From Bacillota bacterium (GTDB taxonomy: Bacteria; Bacillota; Clostridia; Lachnospirales; Lachnospiraceae): a DNA stretch of 39,741 nt. The notes below the pieces were generated by a model. It saw only the letters and a list, made by a program, of their open reading frames with translations, ran no database searches and had not been told where the DNA came from. Both the position numbers and the translations under genes were made by a program. The stretch is taken from positions 1 to 39,741 of the forward strand of contig JAEZWQ010000011.1 of assembly GCA_023420085.1 (NCBI GenBank), in the 5' to 3' direction. Positions 8,763-17,484 of this stretch are shown in pieces (positions within the stretch are counted from its first letter, which is position 1; the number at the start of each line of letters is the position of its first letter).

Positions 8763-10140
8763 AGAATACAAAACTATAAGAGAAGTTGTAGGACCTCTAC
8801 TAATGGTTGAAGGTGTAGAAGGTGTCAAATATTATGAATTAGTTGAGATAGCCATGCAAAATGGAGAAACCAGACGTGGCCGTGTATTGGAAGTGAATGG
8901 CGATAAAGCTATGGTTCAGCTATTTGAGGGCTCTTCTGGTATAAATATAAAAGATTCAAAAGTAAGATTTTTAGGAAGACCTCTTATGCTTGGTGTATCT
9001 GAAGATATGATCGGACGTGTATTTAATGGAATGGGGCAACCTATTGATGGAGGACCTCAATTGATTCCTGAAGATAAGCTAGATATAGAAGGTATTGCTA
9101 TAAATCCAGTTGCACGTGACTATCCTTCTGAGTTTATACAAACTGGTGTTTCTGCAATTGATGGGTTAAATACATTGGTTAGAGGTCAAAAATTACCTAT
9201 TTTTTCAGCATCTGGTTTACCACATGCTGAGCTTGCAGCACAGATAGCTAGACAAGCTACAGTTAGAGGAAAAGATGAAAAGTTTGCTGTTGTATTTGGA
9301 GCCATAGGTATAACATTTGAAGAGGCTGAGTATTTTATAGAAGATTTTAAGAAAACTGGAGCTATAGATAGAGCAGTTTTATTTATGAATCTTGCAAACG
9401 ACCCAGCTATTGAGCGTATATCAACGCCTCGTATGGTTTTAACAGCAGCTGAATATCTTGCGTTTGAAAAAGGTATGCATGTACTTGTAATAATGACTGA
9501 TATAACAAATTATTGCGAGGCAATGCGTGAGGTTTCTGCAGCAAGAAGAGAAGTACCAGGACGTCGTGGATATCCAGGATATTTATATACAGACCTTTCT
9601 ACAATATATGAAAGAGCAGGACGTATAAAAGGAAAACCAGGCTCTATTACACAGATACCAATTCTTACAATGCCTGAAGAAGATAAAACTCATCCAATAC
9701 CAGACTTAACTGGGTATATTACAGAAGGCCAGATAATACTTTCTAGGGATTTATATAAGAGAAATATATTGCCACCTATTGATGTAATGCCTTCTTTATC
9801 ACGTCTAAAAGACAAGGGTATTGGTGCCGATAAAACTAGAGAAGATCATGCAGACACTATGAACCAGCTTTTCGCTGCATATGCTTCTGGTAAAGAGGCT
9901 AAGGAATTACAAGTAATCTTAGGAGAGTCTGCACTTACAGAAGTAGATAAGGCTTTTGCTAAATTTGCTACAGAATTTGAAGAAAAATATGTTTCTCAAG
10001 GCTTTAATGCGAATAGAAATATATTAGAGACTTTGGATTTAGGATGGGATCTATTAAAACTTCTACCTAGAACAGAACTTAAGAGAATTAAGTCTAACTT
10101 ATTAGAGAAATACCTACCAGTTACTGATAAGGAGGTATGA
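8755..10140 (+). CDS. ntpB: V-type ATPase regulatory subunit B
   Basis: A 461-residue non-catalytic head subunit. It has the N-terminal barrel (VVGPLLMVEGVEGVKYYELV), the central domain with YPSEFIQTGVSAIDGLNTLV and RGQKLPIFSASGLPHAELA in place of a Walker A loop, and the strongly conserved RRGYPGYLYTDLSTIYERAG segment, which supplies the arginine at the catalytic interface. PILTMPEEDKTHPIPDLTGYITEGQI is near-invariant in V/A-type B chains. AGAGGAGG precedes the ATG inside the end of the A gene. Length is normal. Confidence 0.97.
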   Translation: MLKEYKTIREVVGPLLMVEGVEGVKYYELVEIAMQNGETRRGRVLEVNGDKAMVQLFEGSSGINIKDSKVRFLGRPLMLGVSEDMIGRVFNGMGQPIDGGPQLIPEDKLDIEGIAINPVARDYPSEFIQTGVSAIDGLNTLVRGQKLPIFSASGLPHAELAAQIARQATVRGKDEKFAVVFGAIGITFEEAEYFIEDFKKTGAIDRAVLFMNLANDPAIERISTPRMVLTAAEYLAFEKGMHVLVIMTDITNYCEAMREVSAARREVPGRRGYPGYLYTDLSTIYERAGRIKGKPGSITQIPILTMPEEDKTHPIPDLTGYITEGQIILSRDLYKRNILPPIDVMPSLSRLKDKGIGADKTREDHADTMNQLFAAYASGKEAKELQVILGESALTEVDKAFAKFATEFEEKYVSQGFNANRNILETLDLGWDLLKLLPRTELKRIKSNLLEKYLPVTDKEV

Positions 10141-10141
10141 A

Positions 10142-10777
10142 ATGGCTCGCCTAAATGTTAATCCTACGAGAATGGAGATGACAAGGCTCAAAGCAAGACT
10201 AAAGACATCTGTCAGAGGACATAAGTTACTTAAAGATAAGCAAGATGAATTAATGAGACAATTTATTGGACTTATTCATAAAAATAAAGATTTAAGGGAA
10301 AAGGTAGAAAAAGACTTATCAGCTGCATTTGCAGATGTAATGCTTGCACGTGCAATCAATCCATCTGAGATGATAGATGAAGCGTTATCTATACCTAAGG
10401 GGAGTCTTGGGGTAAATATTGATATAAAGAATATGATGAGTGTAAATGTGCCTCAAATGGATTTTGTTAAATCAGAAATTGAGGAAGATGATATATATCC
10501 ATATGGATTTATGAATACTACATCACAATTAGATGATGCTATTAATAAGATTAATTTGATTTTGCCAGAGTTGTTGAAGTTGGCAGAAATTGAAAAAGCT
10601 TGCCAACTTATGGCGGATGAGATTGAAAGTACAAGACGCCGTGTTAATGCTTTAGAATATATGACTATACCTCAACTTGAAGAAACTATTGAGTATATAA
10701 GAATGAAGTTAGAGGAAAACGAGAGATCTTCTATTACAAGGCTTATGAAAGTCAAAGATATTATTGGAGATAAGTAA
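10142..10777 (+). CDS. ntpD: V-type ATPase subunit D (central shaft)
   Basis: A 211-residue subunit D, the rotor axle that penetrates the A3B3 head. The N-terminal helix reads LNVNPTRMEMTRLKARLKTSVRGHKLLKDKQDEL and the C-terminal helix contains TRRRVNALEYMTIPQLEETI; these antiparallel helices form the coiled-coil shaft. It starts one base after the B stop with a GGAGG inside the end of that gene. It is the last gene of operon 1; the ntpH and ntpJ genes that follow in E. hirae are absent here. Confidence 0.95.
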   Translation: MARLNVNPTRMEMTRLKARLKTSVRGHKLLKDKQDELMRQFIGLIHKNKDLREKVEKDLSAAFADVMLARAINPSEMIDEALSIPKGSLGVNIDIKNMMSVNVPQMDFVKSEIEEDDIYPYGFMNTTSQLDDAINKINLILPELLKLAEIEKACQLMADEIESTRRRVNALEYMTIPQLEETIEYIRMKLEENERSSITRLMKVKDIIGDK

Positions 10778-10860
10778 AATCTAACAATAATTAGTAAGTT
10801 TGGTTCTTTGTCAAATTCTATTGGTGGACATAAGTACCAATGATATAACTATAATAAATT

Positions 10861-10892
10861 GGAGAGTACGGAGTATATTTTTCGTATTCTCC
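10861..10892 (+). terminator. Hairpin downstream of V-ATPase operon 1
   Basis: GGAGAGTACG (10861-10870) pairs with CGTATTCTCC (10883-10892), 10 bp with one G-U. T-rich sequence follows (TATTTGTATATAGGATTTTTT), though the T run is not immediate. It lies within the IS remnant, so it may be element-derived; no closer terminator for the operon was found. Confidence 0.4.
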
Positions 10893-11001
10893 TATTTGTA
10901 TATAGGATTTTTTCGTTTATATTTTTATTTGTTTATTGAATAGACGTATGGCCAGTATTAACCAATTTTATTAGCGTATTCTTTTTTATGTAATTATTAT
11001 G

Positions 11002-11250
11002 CTACTTTGCTTGTATTATCCTCTTTGATATAAGTATCCTATTTCTAAAGTGAAAGAAACTTTTGTATCTAAAAGCTATTCGTTTAAAAACTTTTATATC
11101 TACGAACACTTCCTTACCTAACTTTTCTGCTTGATGTATCAAGCCATGAAATAATTTGTCCCTAGTTGGACTTCTAATCCTATCACCCTGTTCCTCATTT
11201 ATTTGGACAAAAAAAGCAGCTAACCATTTCTGATTAACTGAGTTCAACAT
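11002..11250 (-). pseudogene. ISL3-family transposase, C-terminal fragment
   Basis: An 82-codon frame ends with IKVFKRIAFRYKSFFHFRNRILISK. This matches the common end of ISL3 transposases, where (N)xxIKxIKRxAxGYRxFxxFRNRI follows the last catalytic region. The DDE residues lie upstream and are absent. The start ATG is arbitrary and lacks a ribosome site. A full transposase would have over 400 residues. It is a decayed fragment, oriented opposite to the neighbouring ATPase operon. Confidence 0.55.
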
Positions 11251-11264
11251 AATTGTTAAATGAT

Positions 11265-11299
11265 AATTCTACCTAAATAAGGGTCATTTAGGTAGAATT
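11265..11299 (-). terminator. Terminator hairpin overlapping the end of the small membrane-protein gene
   Basis: A perfect 14-bp inverted repeat, AATTCTACCTAAAT (11265-11278) and its complement at 11286-11299, encloses 7 bases. It overlaps the stop codon (11284-11286) of the minus-strand gene. The sequence after it on the minus strand is A/T-rich but lacks a clean T run. Confidence 0.5.
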
Positions 11300-11703
11300 G
11301 AAACTCCTACTACAATAACAGACATAATAATTGACATTATTGTATGAACTATTAAACCAGGATAATACAAATAACTTACGATATTTAAATGCAAAATATC
11401 TGTTACAAAATACTCCCCTAAGCATAAAATAAGCAATGTGATGGCCACTAAAAATAAATCAATTATCAATACTTTTTTCTTATGCATAATAATATTTACT
11501 ATCCCTTGGGAGATTGGTGCTAATATCCCACTTAATATCAAAGCTACACCAGCATTTTCAAAAGAAGAAGTATGGATAAAGTGTACATCTAGTAATAAAA
11601 ATACTGCAAGTATAATAAAGAATATTGGAACAATATTATAAATTTTGTATCTATCTACGCACACGATAGTATTCTCCTTTTCCATTATAATCTGGGCATC
11701 CAC
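11284..11703 (-). CDS. Hypothetical membrane protein, four predicted helices
   Basis: A 139-residue frame with no family that I recognise. Four strongly hydrophobic stretches (about 25-42, 50-72, 77-97 and 105-136) predict four membrane helices, with a short charged loop HKKK between the second and third. The frame opens with GTG at 11703; an ATG seven codons on (MEKENTIV) is an alternative. Neither has a convincing ribosome site, which lowers confidence. It lies alone between the IS remnant and the gene-poor leader of the P-type ATPase operon. The hairpin over its stop favours a real transcript. Confidence 0.5.
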   Translation of the reverse strand: MDAQIIMEKENTIVCVDRYKIYNIVPIFFIILAVFLLLDVHFIHTSSFENAGVALILSGILAPISQGIVNIIMHKKKVLIIDLFLVAITLLILCLGEYFVTDILHLNIVSYLYYPGLIVHTIMSIIMSVIVVGVSILPK

Positions 11704-12131
11704 GATTCCAATCTAAATAATTTGTTGTAAAAAAATTTGACTATTATTTTAATTTTAGATTGTTTCAAAAACACCTAATCGCCACCTAAATGTGAAAAAA
11801 ATATGAAATTATTTTGGATGATTACGTTTACTATTTGGTAATATATATGTCAATAAAAATTAGGTATATTAAATATATCATATTATTCTGGATATTAATG
11901 TGTTAGATGTTAATTTAACGCTCCCTCGACTTTTATAAACCGTAAGTACATGAACCTCTTAGTTAGAAAAAGTCTAACTAGGAGGTTATTTATATCCTAT
12001 AATATTCCGCTAAAATACATAGTTAATAAATTTATAAAATTAAATAAGAATATCTTTTTACATGTCTATTAATATACCTATTATAAAATTTTGTAGCGAT
12101 TTAATAGACAAATGTGTTATAATAAAGAGAT
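11704..12131. other. Intergenic leader upstream of the P-type ATPase operon, with strong hairpin
   Basis: No gene is supported in these 428 bases. They contain a 9-bp inverted repeat (CAATCTAAA at 11709-11717 and TTTAGATTG at 11754-11762). They also hold a strong 15-bp stem with a 5-base loop at 11953-11987 (AACCTCTTAGTTAGA with its complement, one G-U). The latter looks like a terminator, but no gene ends beside it on either strand, so it could be an orphan of a deleted gene or a leader structure. Confidence 0.5.
12115..12123 (+). promoter_or_regulatory. Extended -10 promoter giving a nearly leaderless transcript
   Basis: TGT-TATAAT (12115-12123) is a consensus extended -10; no good -35 is present. 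Transcription would start near 12130, only one or two bases before the ATG at 12132. There is no spaced Shine-Dalgarno sequence, so the first gene may be read from a leaderless message. Confidence 0.5.
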
Positions 12132-14405
12132 ATGAAAAACACATTAACAATGCAAGAAGTAAATAAACTTATTTCTGAAGGAAAAACAAATGAATTTAAT
12201 ATAAAAGCAAATAAAAGTATAAAAGATATAATAATATCTAATGTTTTTACATTGTTTAATTTTATAAATATTATATTAGCTATATTAGTTTTATTTACAG
12301 GAAGCTATAAAAATTTATTATTTATGCTTGTTATACTTATAAACACAATGATAGGTATCTACCAGGAATTGAAGGCAAAAAAAATACTAGATGACTTATC
12401 TTTACTTGCTACTGATAAAGTTGTGGTAATAAGAGATAATATAGAACAACATATATATCCTAAAGATGTTGTATTAGGCGAATTTATAAAGGTTAAGAGT
12501 GGGGATCAAATAGTTTGTGATTCTGAATTAATAGATGGAAATATAGAGTGTGACGAATCCTTACTGACAGGCGAAAGTGATATGATATCTAAGGATAAGG
12601 GGGATAAACTATACTCAGGAAGCTTTGTTGTTTCTGGAACAGGTATCATTAAATCTGTAAATGTAGGAAAGGATAACTATATAAATAAACTAGCATCTCA
12701 AGCTAAAGTTTTTAGACTATATCCATCACAGTTGAGAAATAGTTTAAATTATATATTAAAAGTGGCATCTTTCATGATAGTTCCAATTGGAATAGGGCTT
12801 TTTGTTAAGATGCATTATATACAAAAGATTGAAATAAATACTGCAATACTTTCTATAGTAGCAGCACTTATTGGCATGATTGCCGAGGGACTTATACTAT
12901 TAACTTCAGTGTCATTAGCAGTTTCTAGTGTTAATCTTGCAAGAAAGAAGGTTTTAGTTCAAGAGCTTTTTTGTATAGAAACTCTGGCAAGAGTTGATAC
13001 ATTATGTTTTGATAAAACTGGAACTTTAACAACTGGAAAAATGAATGTTAATACGATATATGCTGATGAAGATACTATAAGCACATTAGGTGGGTATATT
13101 AATTCTTTCAATGATTTTAATTCAACTTCAAAAGCTATAGCAAAGTATATTAAACGCAAACGTAAGCTAGAAGTTATAGCTAAAACAGACTTTTCTAGTG
13201 CAAAAAAATATAGCACAGTCAGTGTTAAAAATGAAGGAACTTATATTTTAGGTGCTTTTGAATATATATTTAAGAATAAATCAGTAAGCGATGTTAAAGA
13301 AATTGATGAAGCTATTCATAATGGTAAGAGAGTACTAGTTTTTGCAAAGATAGATGATGAAAAATTTGATGGAAAATTTACTGATGAACCTCAATTACTA
13401 GCAACGATAATTCTTGAAGATGAGATTAGAGAGAATATTAAGGAAATATTTGATTACTTTTCAAGCCAAGATGTAGATATTAAAGTTATATCTGGAGATA
13501 ATCACATAAGCGTATTAGAGATAGCAAAAAGGGCTGGGTTATCAAAAAAAGCTCAAGCAGTTGATGTAAGTAAACTTAGTGATGAAGAATTAAAAGAAGC
13601 AGTTTTAAATTATCAAGTTTTCGGTAGAGTGAATCCTTCACAGAAAAAACTTATGGTAGAAGTTTTAAAAGCAAATGGGCATACAGTAGCAATGAGTGGA
13701 GATGGTGTTAATGATATACTAGCATTAAAATCTGCCGATATTTCAATTGCAATGTCAAATGGGGCATCTGCAACCAAACAAATAGCAAATATAGTGTTAT
13801 TAGATAGTAATTTTTCTAATTTTTATCATATATTAATGGAAGGAAGACGAGTAATAAATAACATACAAAAAGTGGCATCACTATTTTTGGTAAAAACATT
13901 TTATTCAGCAGGGATATCTATTCTTTCAATTTTTACCGCAATGAGATACCCTTTTATACCCATACAATTAACACTTATAAGTACGCTTACAGTTGGTATG
14001 CCTTCATTCATTATAACATTTGAAAAAAGTAAAGATAGAATTAGAGATGATTTTATGAAATATGTTTTTATAAAATCATCAACTGCAGCAGCTAGATTAA
14101 TTTTAGCTATAATAATAGCAAACTTTATAACTAATGATCAGACAATATTATTGAATATTATTTTTGTTATGACATTAATAAATGGTTTATTAATGCTACA
14201 AGAAGTGCTTAGACCTTTTAATAGATACAAGGCTATCTTATATGTTACTATCTTAATGTTAAGTGTAGTGCCATTTGTACTATTTAAAAAGTTTTTTGCA
14301 TTACAAAGTATAGCAATAGCACATTATGCATTAGCAATAGCTATAATAGTCATAATTTATCTAATATTTAAACAGATTATTAAATTTTTCAAATTAAACA
14401 TATAG
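12132..14405 (+). CDS. P-type cation-transporting ATPase (CtpE-like)
   Basis: A 757-residue pump. Helices 1-2 (about 33-75) precede the actuator domain with TGES at 146-149. Helices 3-4 follow, then the phosphorylation motif DKTGTLT with D294, the nucleotide-binding domain, GDGVND at 523-528, and six C-terminal helices. The arrangement LARKKVLVQELFCIETLARVD before the phosphorylation site resembles the CtpE group (Ca2+ uptake pump of mycobacteria). No heavy-metal-binding domain or CPx motif is present, so a Ca2+/Mg2+-type substrate is inferred. Oddity: the helix 4 motif usually PEGL reads AEGL at 251-254, a single-base change from CCC to GCC at an ion-binding proline. It heads an eight-gene run. 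Confidence 0.87.
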   Translation: MKNTLTMQEVNKLISEGKTNEFNIKANKSIKDIIISNVFTLFNFINIILAILVLFTGSYKNLLFMLVILINTMIGIYQELKAKKILDDLSLLATDKVVVIRDNIEQHIYPKDVVLGEFIKVKSGDQIVCDSELIDGNIECDESLLTGESDMISKDKGDKLYSGSFVVSGTGIIKSVNVGKDNYINKLASQAKVFRLYPSQLRNSLNYILKVASFMIVPIGIGLFVKMHYIQKIEINTAILSIVAALIGMIAEGLILLTSVSLAVSSVNLARKKVLVQELFCIETLARVDTLCFDKTGTLTTGKMNVNTIYADEDTISTLGGYINSFNDFNSTSKAIAKYIKRKRKLEVIAKTDFSSAKKYSTVSVKNEGTYILGAFEYIFKNKSVSDVKEIDEAIHNGKRVLVFAKIDDEKFDGKFTDEPQLLATIILEDEIRENIKEIFDYFSSQDVDIKVISGDNHISVLEIAKRAGLSKKAQAVDVSKLSDEELKEAVLNYQVFGRVNPSQKKLMVEVLKANGHTVAMSGDGVNDILALKSADISIAMSNGASATKQIANIVLLDSNFSNFYHILMEGRRVINNIQKVASLFLVKTFYSAGISILSIFTAMRYPFIPIQLTLISTLTVGMPSFIITFEKSKDRIRDDFMKYVFIKSSTAAARLILAIIIANFITNDQTILLNIIFVMTLINGLLMLQEVLRPFNRYKAILYVTILMLSVVPFVLFKKFFALQSIAIAHYALAIAIIVIIYLIFKQIIKFFKLNI

Positions 14406-14420
14406 AATTATAGGAGAGAT

Positions 14421-16754
14421 ATGAAAACTAAAAGATTTTTATCACTTATATTAGTAGGATTGTTTTTATTAGTATCTTTTATACCACTTATTGGGGGAGT
14501 AAAGGCTGAGGAAGATACGTTTAAAGTTGGAATGGATGTTAATTATCCACCTTTTAATTGGAGTCAAGTAGATGATTCTAACGGAGCTTATCCTGTTTCT
14601 AATAGCCCGGGAGAATTTGCAAATGGATATGATGTTGAGCTTGCGAAAAGAATTGCAGCAAGTTTAGGTAAAAAATTAGAGCTTATAAAAACTGAATGGA
14701 ATGGACTTGCGCCAGGACTTATGGCTAATAAGTTTGATTGTGTAATTGCTGGTATGAGTCCTACACCAGAAAGAAGAGAAAAAATAGACTTTACTGATAG
14801 TTATTATAAAACTGATCTTGTAGTAGTTGTTAAAAAAGATAGTAAGTTTTCATCAGCTACAAGTCTAGATGATTTAAAAGGTGCAAAGGTTACAGGCCAG
14901 TTAAATACTTATCATTATGATATGATAGATCAGATTCCAGATGTTGAAAAACTATCTGCAATGGAAGACTTTCCTTCAATGATAGTTGCTCTTAAAGCTG
15001 GAAAGATAGATGCTTATATATCAGAAAAGCCAGGGGCAATGTCAGCCACTTCAAGTAATTCTGATTTAAAGTTTATTGAATTTGGTGAAGGAAAAGGATT
15101 TAAGGTTGACGAAAGTGATAGCCTATGTTCAATAGGAGTTGCTAAGGGTAGTCCATTAATTGAACCAATAAATAAAGTTTTATCATCAATGAGCCAGGAA
15201 GAAAGAGATGCATTGATGAAGAATAAAATGGAACTTAATCTGAAAAAAGATGAGGATGCTCCTAAATCAGATAAAGATTTTGTTGTTGCAATGGAAGTTG
15301 ATTATGCACCATTCAATTTTAGTCAACGTTATGATATAAATGGAGCATACCCTGTATCTAACAGTTCGGGTGAATATGCTAATGGTTATGATGTACAGAT
15401 AGCTAAGAAAATTGCAGAAGGTTTAGGTAGAAATCTTGTAATTGTAAAAACTGATTGGGATGGATTAGCACCAGGTGTAATGGCTGGTAAATACGATGCT
15501 ATAATTGCTGGAATGAGTCCGACTGCTGAAAGACGAGAACAATTAGACTTTACAGATAAGTATTATACATCTGATCTTGTTGTCGTTGTAAAAAAAGGAT
15601 CAAAGTATGAAGGGGCAAAATCATTAGCAGATCTAAAGGGAGCTAAGATAACAGGACAATTAAATACATTCCATTATACTGTAATAGACCAAATACCTGG
15701 GGTTGATAAACAAGTTGCAATGGAAAGTTTCCCAACTATGCTTGCGGCTTTAGATGCTGAAAAAATAGATGGATATGTATCTGAACGTCCAGGTGCCTTA
15801 TCTGCAGCAGCAGCTAATCCAAATGTAACATATATTTCTTTTGAGGATGGAAATGGATTTGATGTAGATGAAAATGATACATCTATTGCTGTAGGATTAG
15901 CAAAGGGTAGTGAATTAACAGAAAAAATTAATTCAATATTATCAGGCATTTCAGAGGATGAAAGGCAAGCCATAATGGACGAACAGGTAAAACAACAGCT
16001 TACAAAAGATGAGATGAATTTTTGGCAAGCGACTAAATACTTGATTGATACTTATGGCGGATTATTCCTAAGAGGTGCAGCTGTAACTCTTTTAATATCA
16101 ATTGTAACAACACTTATTGGTTTTGTAATAGGATTAATAATATCAATCATAAGATGTATACCAAAATCAAAAAATAGTATAAAAAGATTTATACAGGTGC
16201 TTATAAATATTATTATTAACATATATATTGAAGTATTTAGAGGTACTCCTATGATAGTACAAGCTGTATTGTTCTATTATGGTAGTAAAATATTCTTTAA
16301 CATCGATGTTGAGCCACTTACAGCTGCATTGATAGTAGTTTCAGTTAATACTGGTGCTTACTTATCTGAAGTTGTCAGGGGAGGTATAAATTCAATTGAT
16401 GCTGGACAATTTGAAGGGGCAAAAGCAATTGGTATGACCCATACTCAAACTATGAGAAGAGTAATTTTGCCTCAGGCTATTAAAAATATATTGCCAGCAA
16501 TAGGAAATGAATTTGTAATAAATATAAAGGATACAGCAGTTCTTAATGTTATATCTGTTACAGAGTTATTCTTTACATCAAAATCTGTAGCAGGCTCTAC
16601 ATTTAGAATTTTTGAATCTTATTTGATTACATGCGTAATTTATTTTGTACTTACATTTACAATTACAAGGATTATAAGATTTATTGAAAAGAAGCTATCT
16701 CAAGATGGCTCATACTCTTTGGTGAAAGGAGATAATTTGAGTGGACAGGAATAA
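14421..16754 (+). CDS. glnP: Amino-acid ABC transporter, two fused substrate-binding domains plus permease (GlnP-like)
   Basis: A 777-residue fusion. A signal peptide (about 1-29, ending GGVKA) leads into a first periplasmic-type binding domain (about 33-280), a second (about 287-525), and an ABC permease of the HisM/GlnP type (about 533-775). The permease has the EAA loop around GGINSIDAGQFEGAKAIG. The order SBD-SBD-TMD matches lactococcal GlnP, which takes up glutamine, glutamate or asparagine; the substrate here is unknown. The two domains are unusually alike: 36 of 49 residues match between GLAPGLMANKF... and GLAPGVMAGKY..., indicating a fairly recent duplication. Ribosome site TAGGAGAG precedes the ATG. 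The 3' end overlaps the ATPase gene by 14 bases. Confidence 0.92.
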   Translation: MKTKRFLSLILVGLFLLVSFIPLIGGVKAEEDTFKVGMDVNYPPFNWSQVDDSNGAYPVSNSPGEFANGYDVELAKRIAASLGKKLELIKTEWNGLAPGLMANKFDCVIAGMSPTPERREKIDFTDSYYKTDLVVVVKKDSKFSSATSLDDLKGAKVTGQLNTYHYDMIDQIPDVEKLSAMEDFPSMIVALKAGKIDAYISEKPGAMSATSSNSDLKFIEFGEGKGFKVDESDSLCSIGVAKGSPLIEPINKVLSSMSQEERDALMKNKMELNLKKDEDAPKSDKDFVVAMEVDYAPFNFSQRYDINGAYPVSNSSGEYANGYDVQIAKKIAEGLGRNLVIVKTDWDGLAPGVMAGKYDAIIAGMSPTAERREQLDFTDKYYTSDLVVVVKKGSKYEGAKSLADLKGAKITGQLNTFHYTVIDQIPGVDKQVAMESFPTMLAALDAEKIDGYVSERPGALSAAAANPNVTYISFEDGNGFDVDENDTSIAVGLAKGSELTEKINSILSGISEDERQAIMDEQVKQQLTKDEMNFWQATKYLIDTYGGLFLRGAAVTLLISIVTTLIGFVIGLIISIIRCIPKSKNSIKRFIQVLINIIINIYIEVFRGTPMIVQAVLFYYGSKIFFNIDVEPLTAALIVVSVNTGAYLSEVVRGGINSIDAGQFEGAKAIGMTHTQTMRRVILPQAIKNILPAIGNEFVINIKDTAVLNVISVTELFFTSKSVAGSTFRIFESYLITCVIYFVLTFTITRIIRFIEKKLSQDGSYSLVKGDNLSGQE

Positions 16755-17484
16755 CATTTTGGAATTAAGGCACCTTAGTAAAAACTTTGGAGATAATGAA
16801 ATATTAAGAGATATTAATATGAATGTTGAAAAAGGAGAGGTTGTATCAATAATAGGATCATCAGGATCTGGTAAGTCAACAATGTTAAGATGTATAAATC
16901 TATTGGAACAACCGACAGGTGGAGATATTATTTTCCAAGGTAGCAGTATTTTAGATAAAAATTTTAATGAAAATATATATAGATCTAAGGTAGGAATGGT
17001 TTTTCAACAATTTAATCTATTCAATAATATGACAATATTAAAAAACTGTGTTATTGGACAGGTTGCTGTAAAAAAAGTTGATGAAAAAACTGCCATAGAT
17101 AAAGCCAAAAAATATTTGGATAGCGTAGGTATGGCAGAATATTTAGATGCTAAACCACACCAGATATCAGGAGGACAAAAACAACGTGTAGCAATAGCGA
17201 GAGCTTTAGCAATGGATCCAGAAATATTATTATTTGATGAACCTACATCAGCGCTAGATCCAGAAATGGTTGGAGAAGTATTAAAAGTAATGACTAATCT
17301 TGCAAAGACTGGGTTAACAATGATTGTTGTGACTCATGAGATGGAGTTTGCAAGGGATGTGTCAACTAGAGTATGTTTTATGGATAAAGGAATTATAGTG
17401 GAAGATGATAAACCGGAAATTATATTTACTAATCCAAAACATGATAGAACAAAAGAATTCTTAGATAGATATTTAAATAGATAA
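16741..17484 (+). CDS. glnQ: Amino-acid ABC transporter ATPase (GlnQ-like)
   Basis: A 247-residue ABC ATPase that powers the adjacent fused permease. Walker A GSSGSGKST is at residues 39-47, the Q-loop at VFQQFNLF, the signature ISGGQKQRVAIARAL at about 142, Walker B LLFDEPTSALDPE at about 163, and the switch His in VVTHEMEFA. Length and motifs are those of polar amino-acid importers. It starts at GTG 16741 with AAAGGAG nine bases upstream, inside the end of the permease gene. Its stop overlaps the hemW start (TAATG). Confidence 0.94.
   Translation: MDRNNILELRHLSKNFGDNEILRDINMNVEKGEVVSIIGSSGSGKSTMLRCINLLEQPTGGDIIFQGSSILDKNFNENIYRSKVGMVFQQFNLFNNMTILKNCVIGQVAVKKVDEKTAIDKAKKYLDSVGMAEYLDAKPHQISGGQKQRVAIARALAMDPEILLFDEPTSALDPEMVGEVLKVMTNLAKTGLTMIVVTHEMEFARDVSTRVCFMDKGIIVEDDKPEIIFTNPKHDRTKEFLDRYLNR

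Larger units (their letters stand above)
10802..11250 (-). mobile_element. ISL3-type insertion sequence remnant (right end and transposase tail)
   Basis: GGTTCTTTGTCAA at 10802-10814 resembles the terminal inverted repeat of ISL3-family elements. About 190 bases further in lies, on the minus strand, the C-terminal part of a transposase. No matching opposite end is seen before the next gene, so the left part has been lost. Its insertion just after the V-ATPase operon suggests this spot tolerates mobile DNA. The family call is from recognition of the end and of the protein tail, without a database search. Confidence 0.5.
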
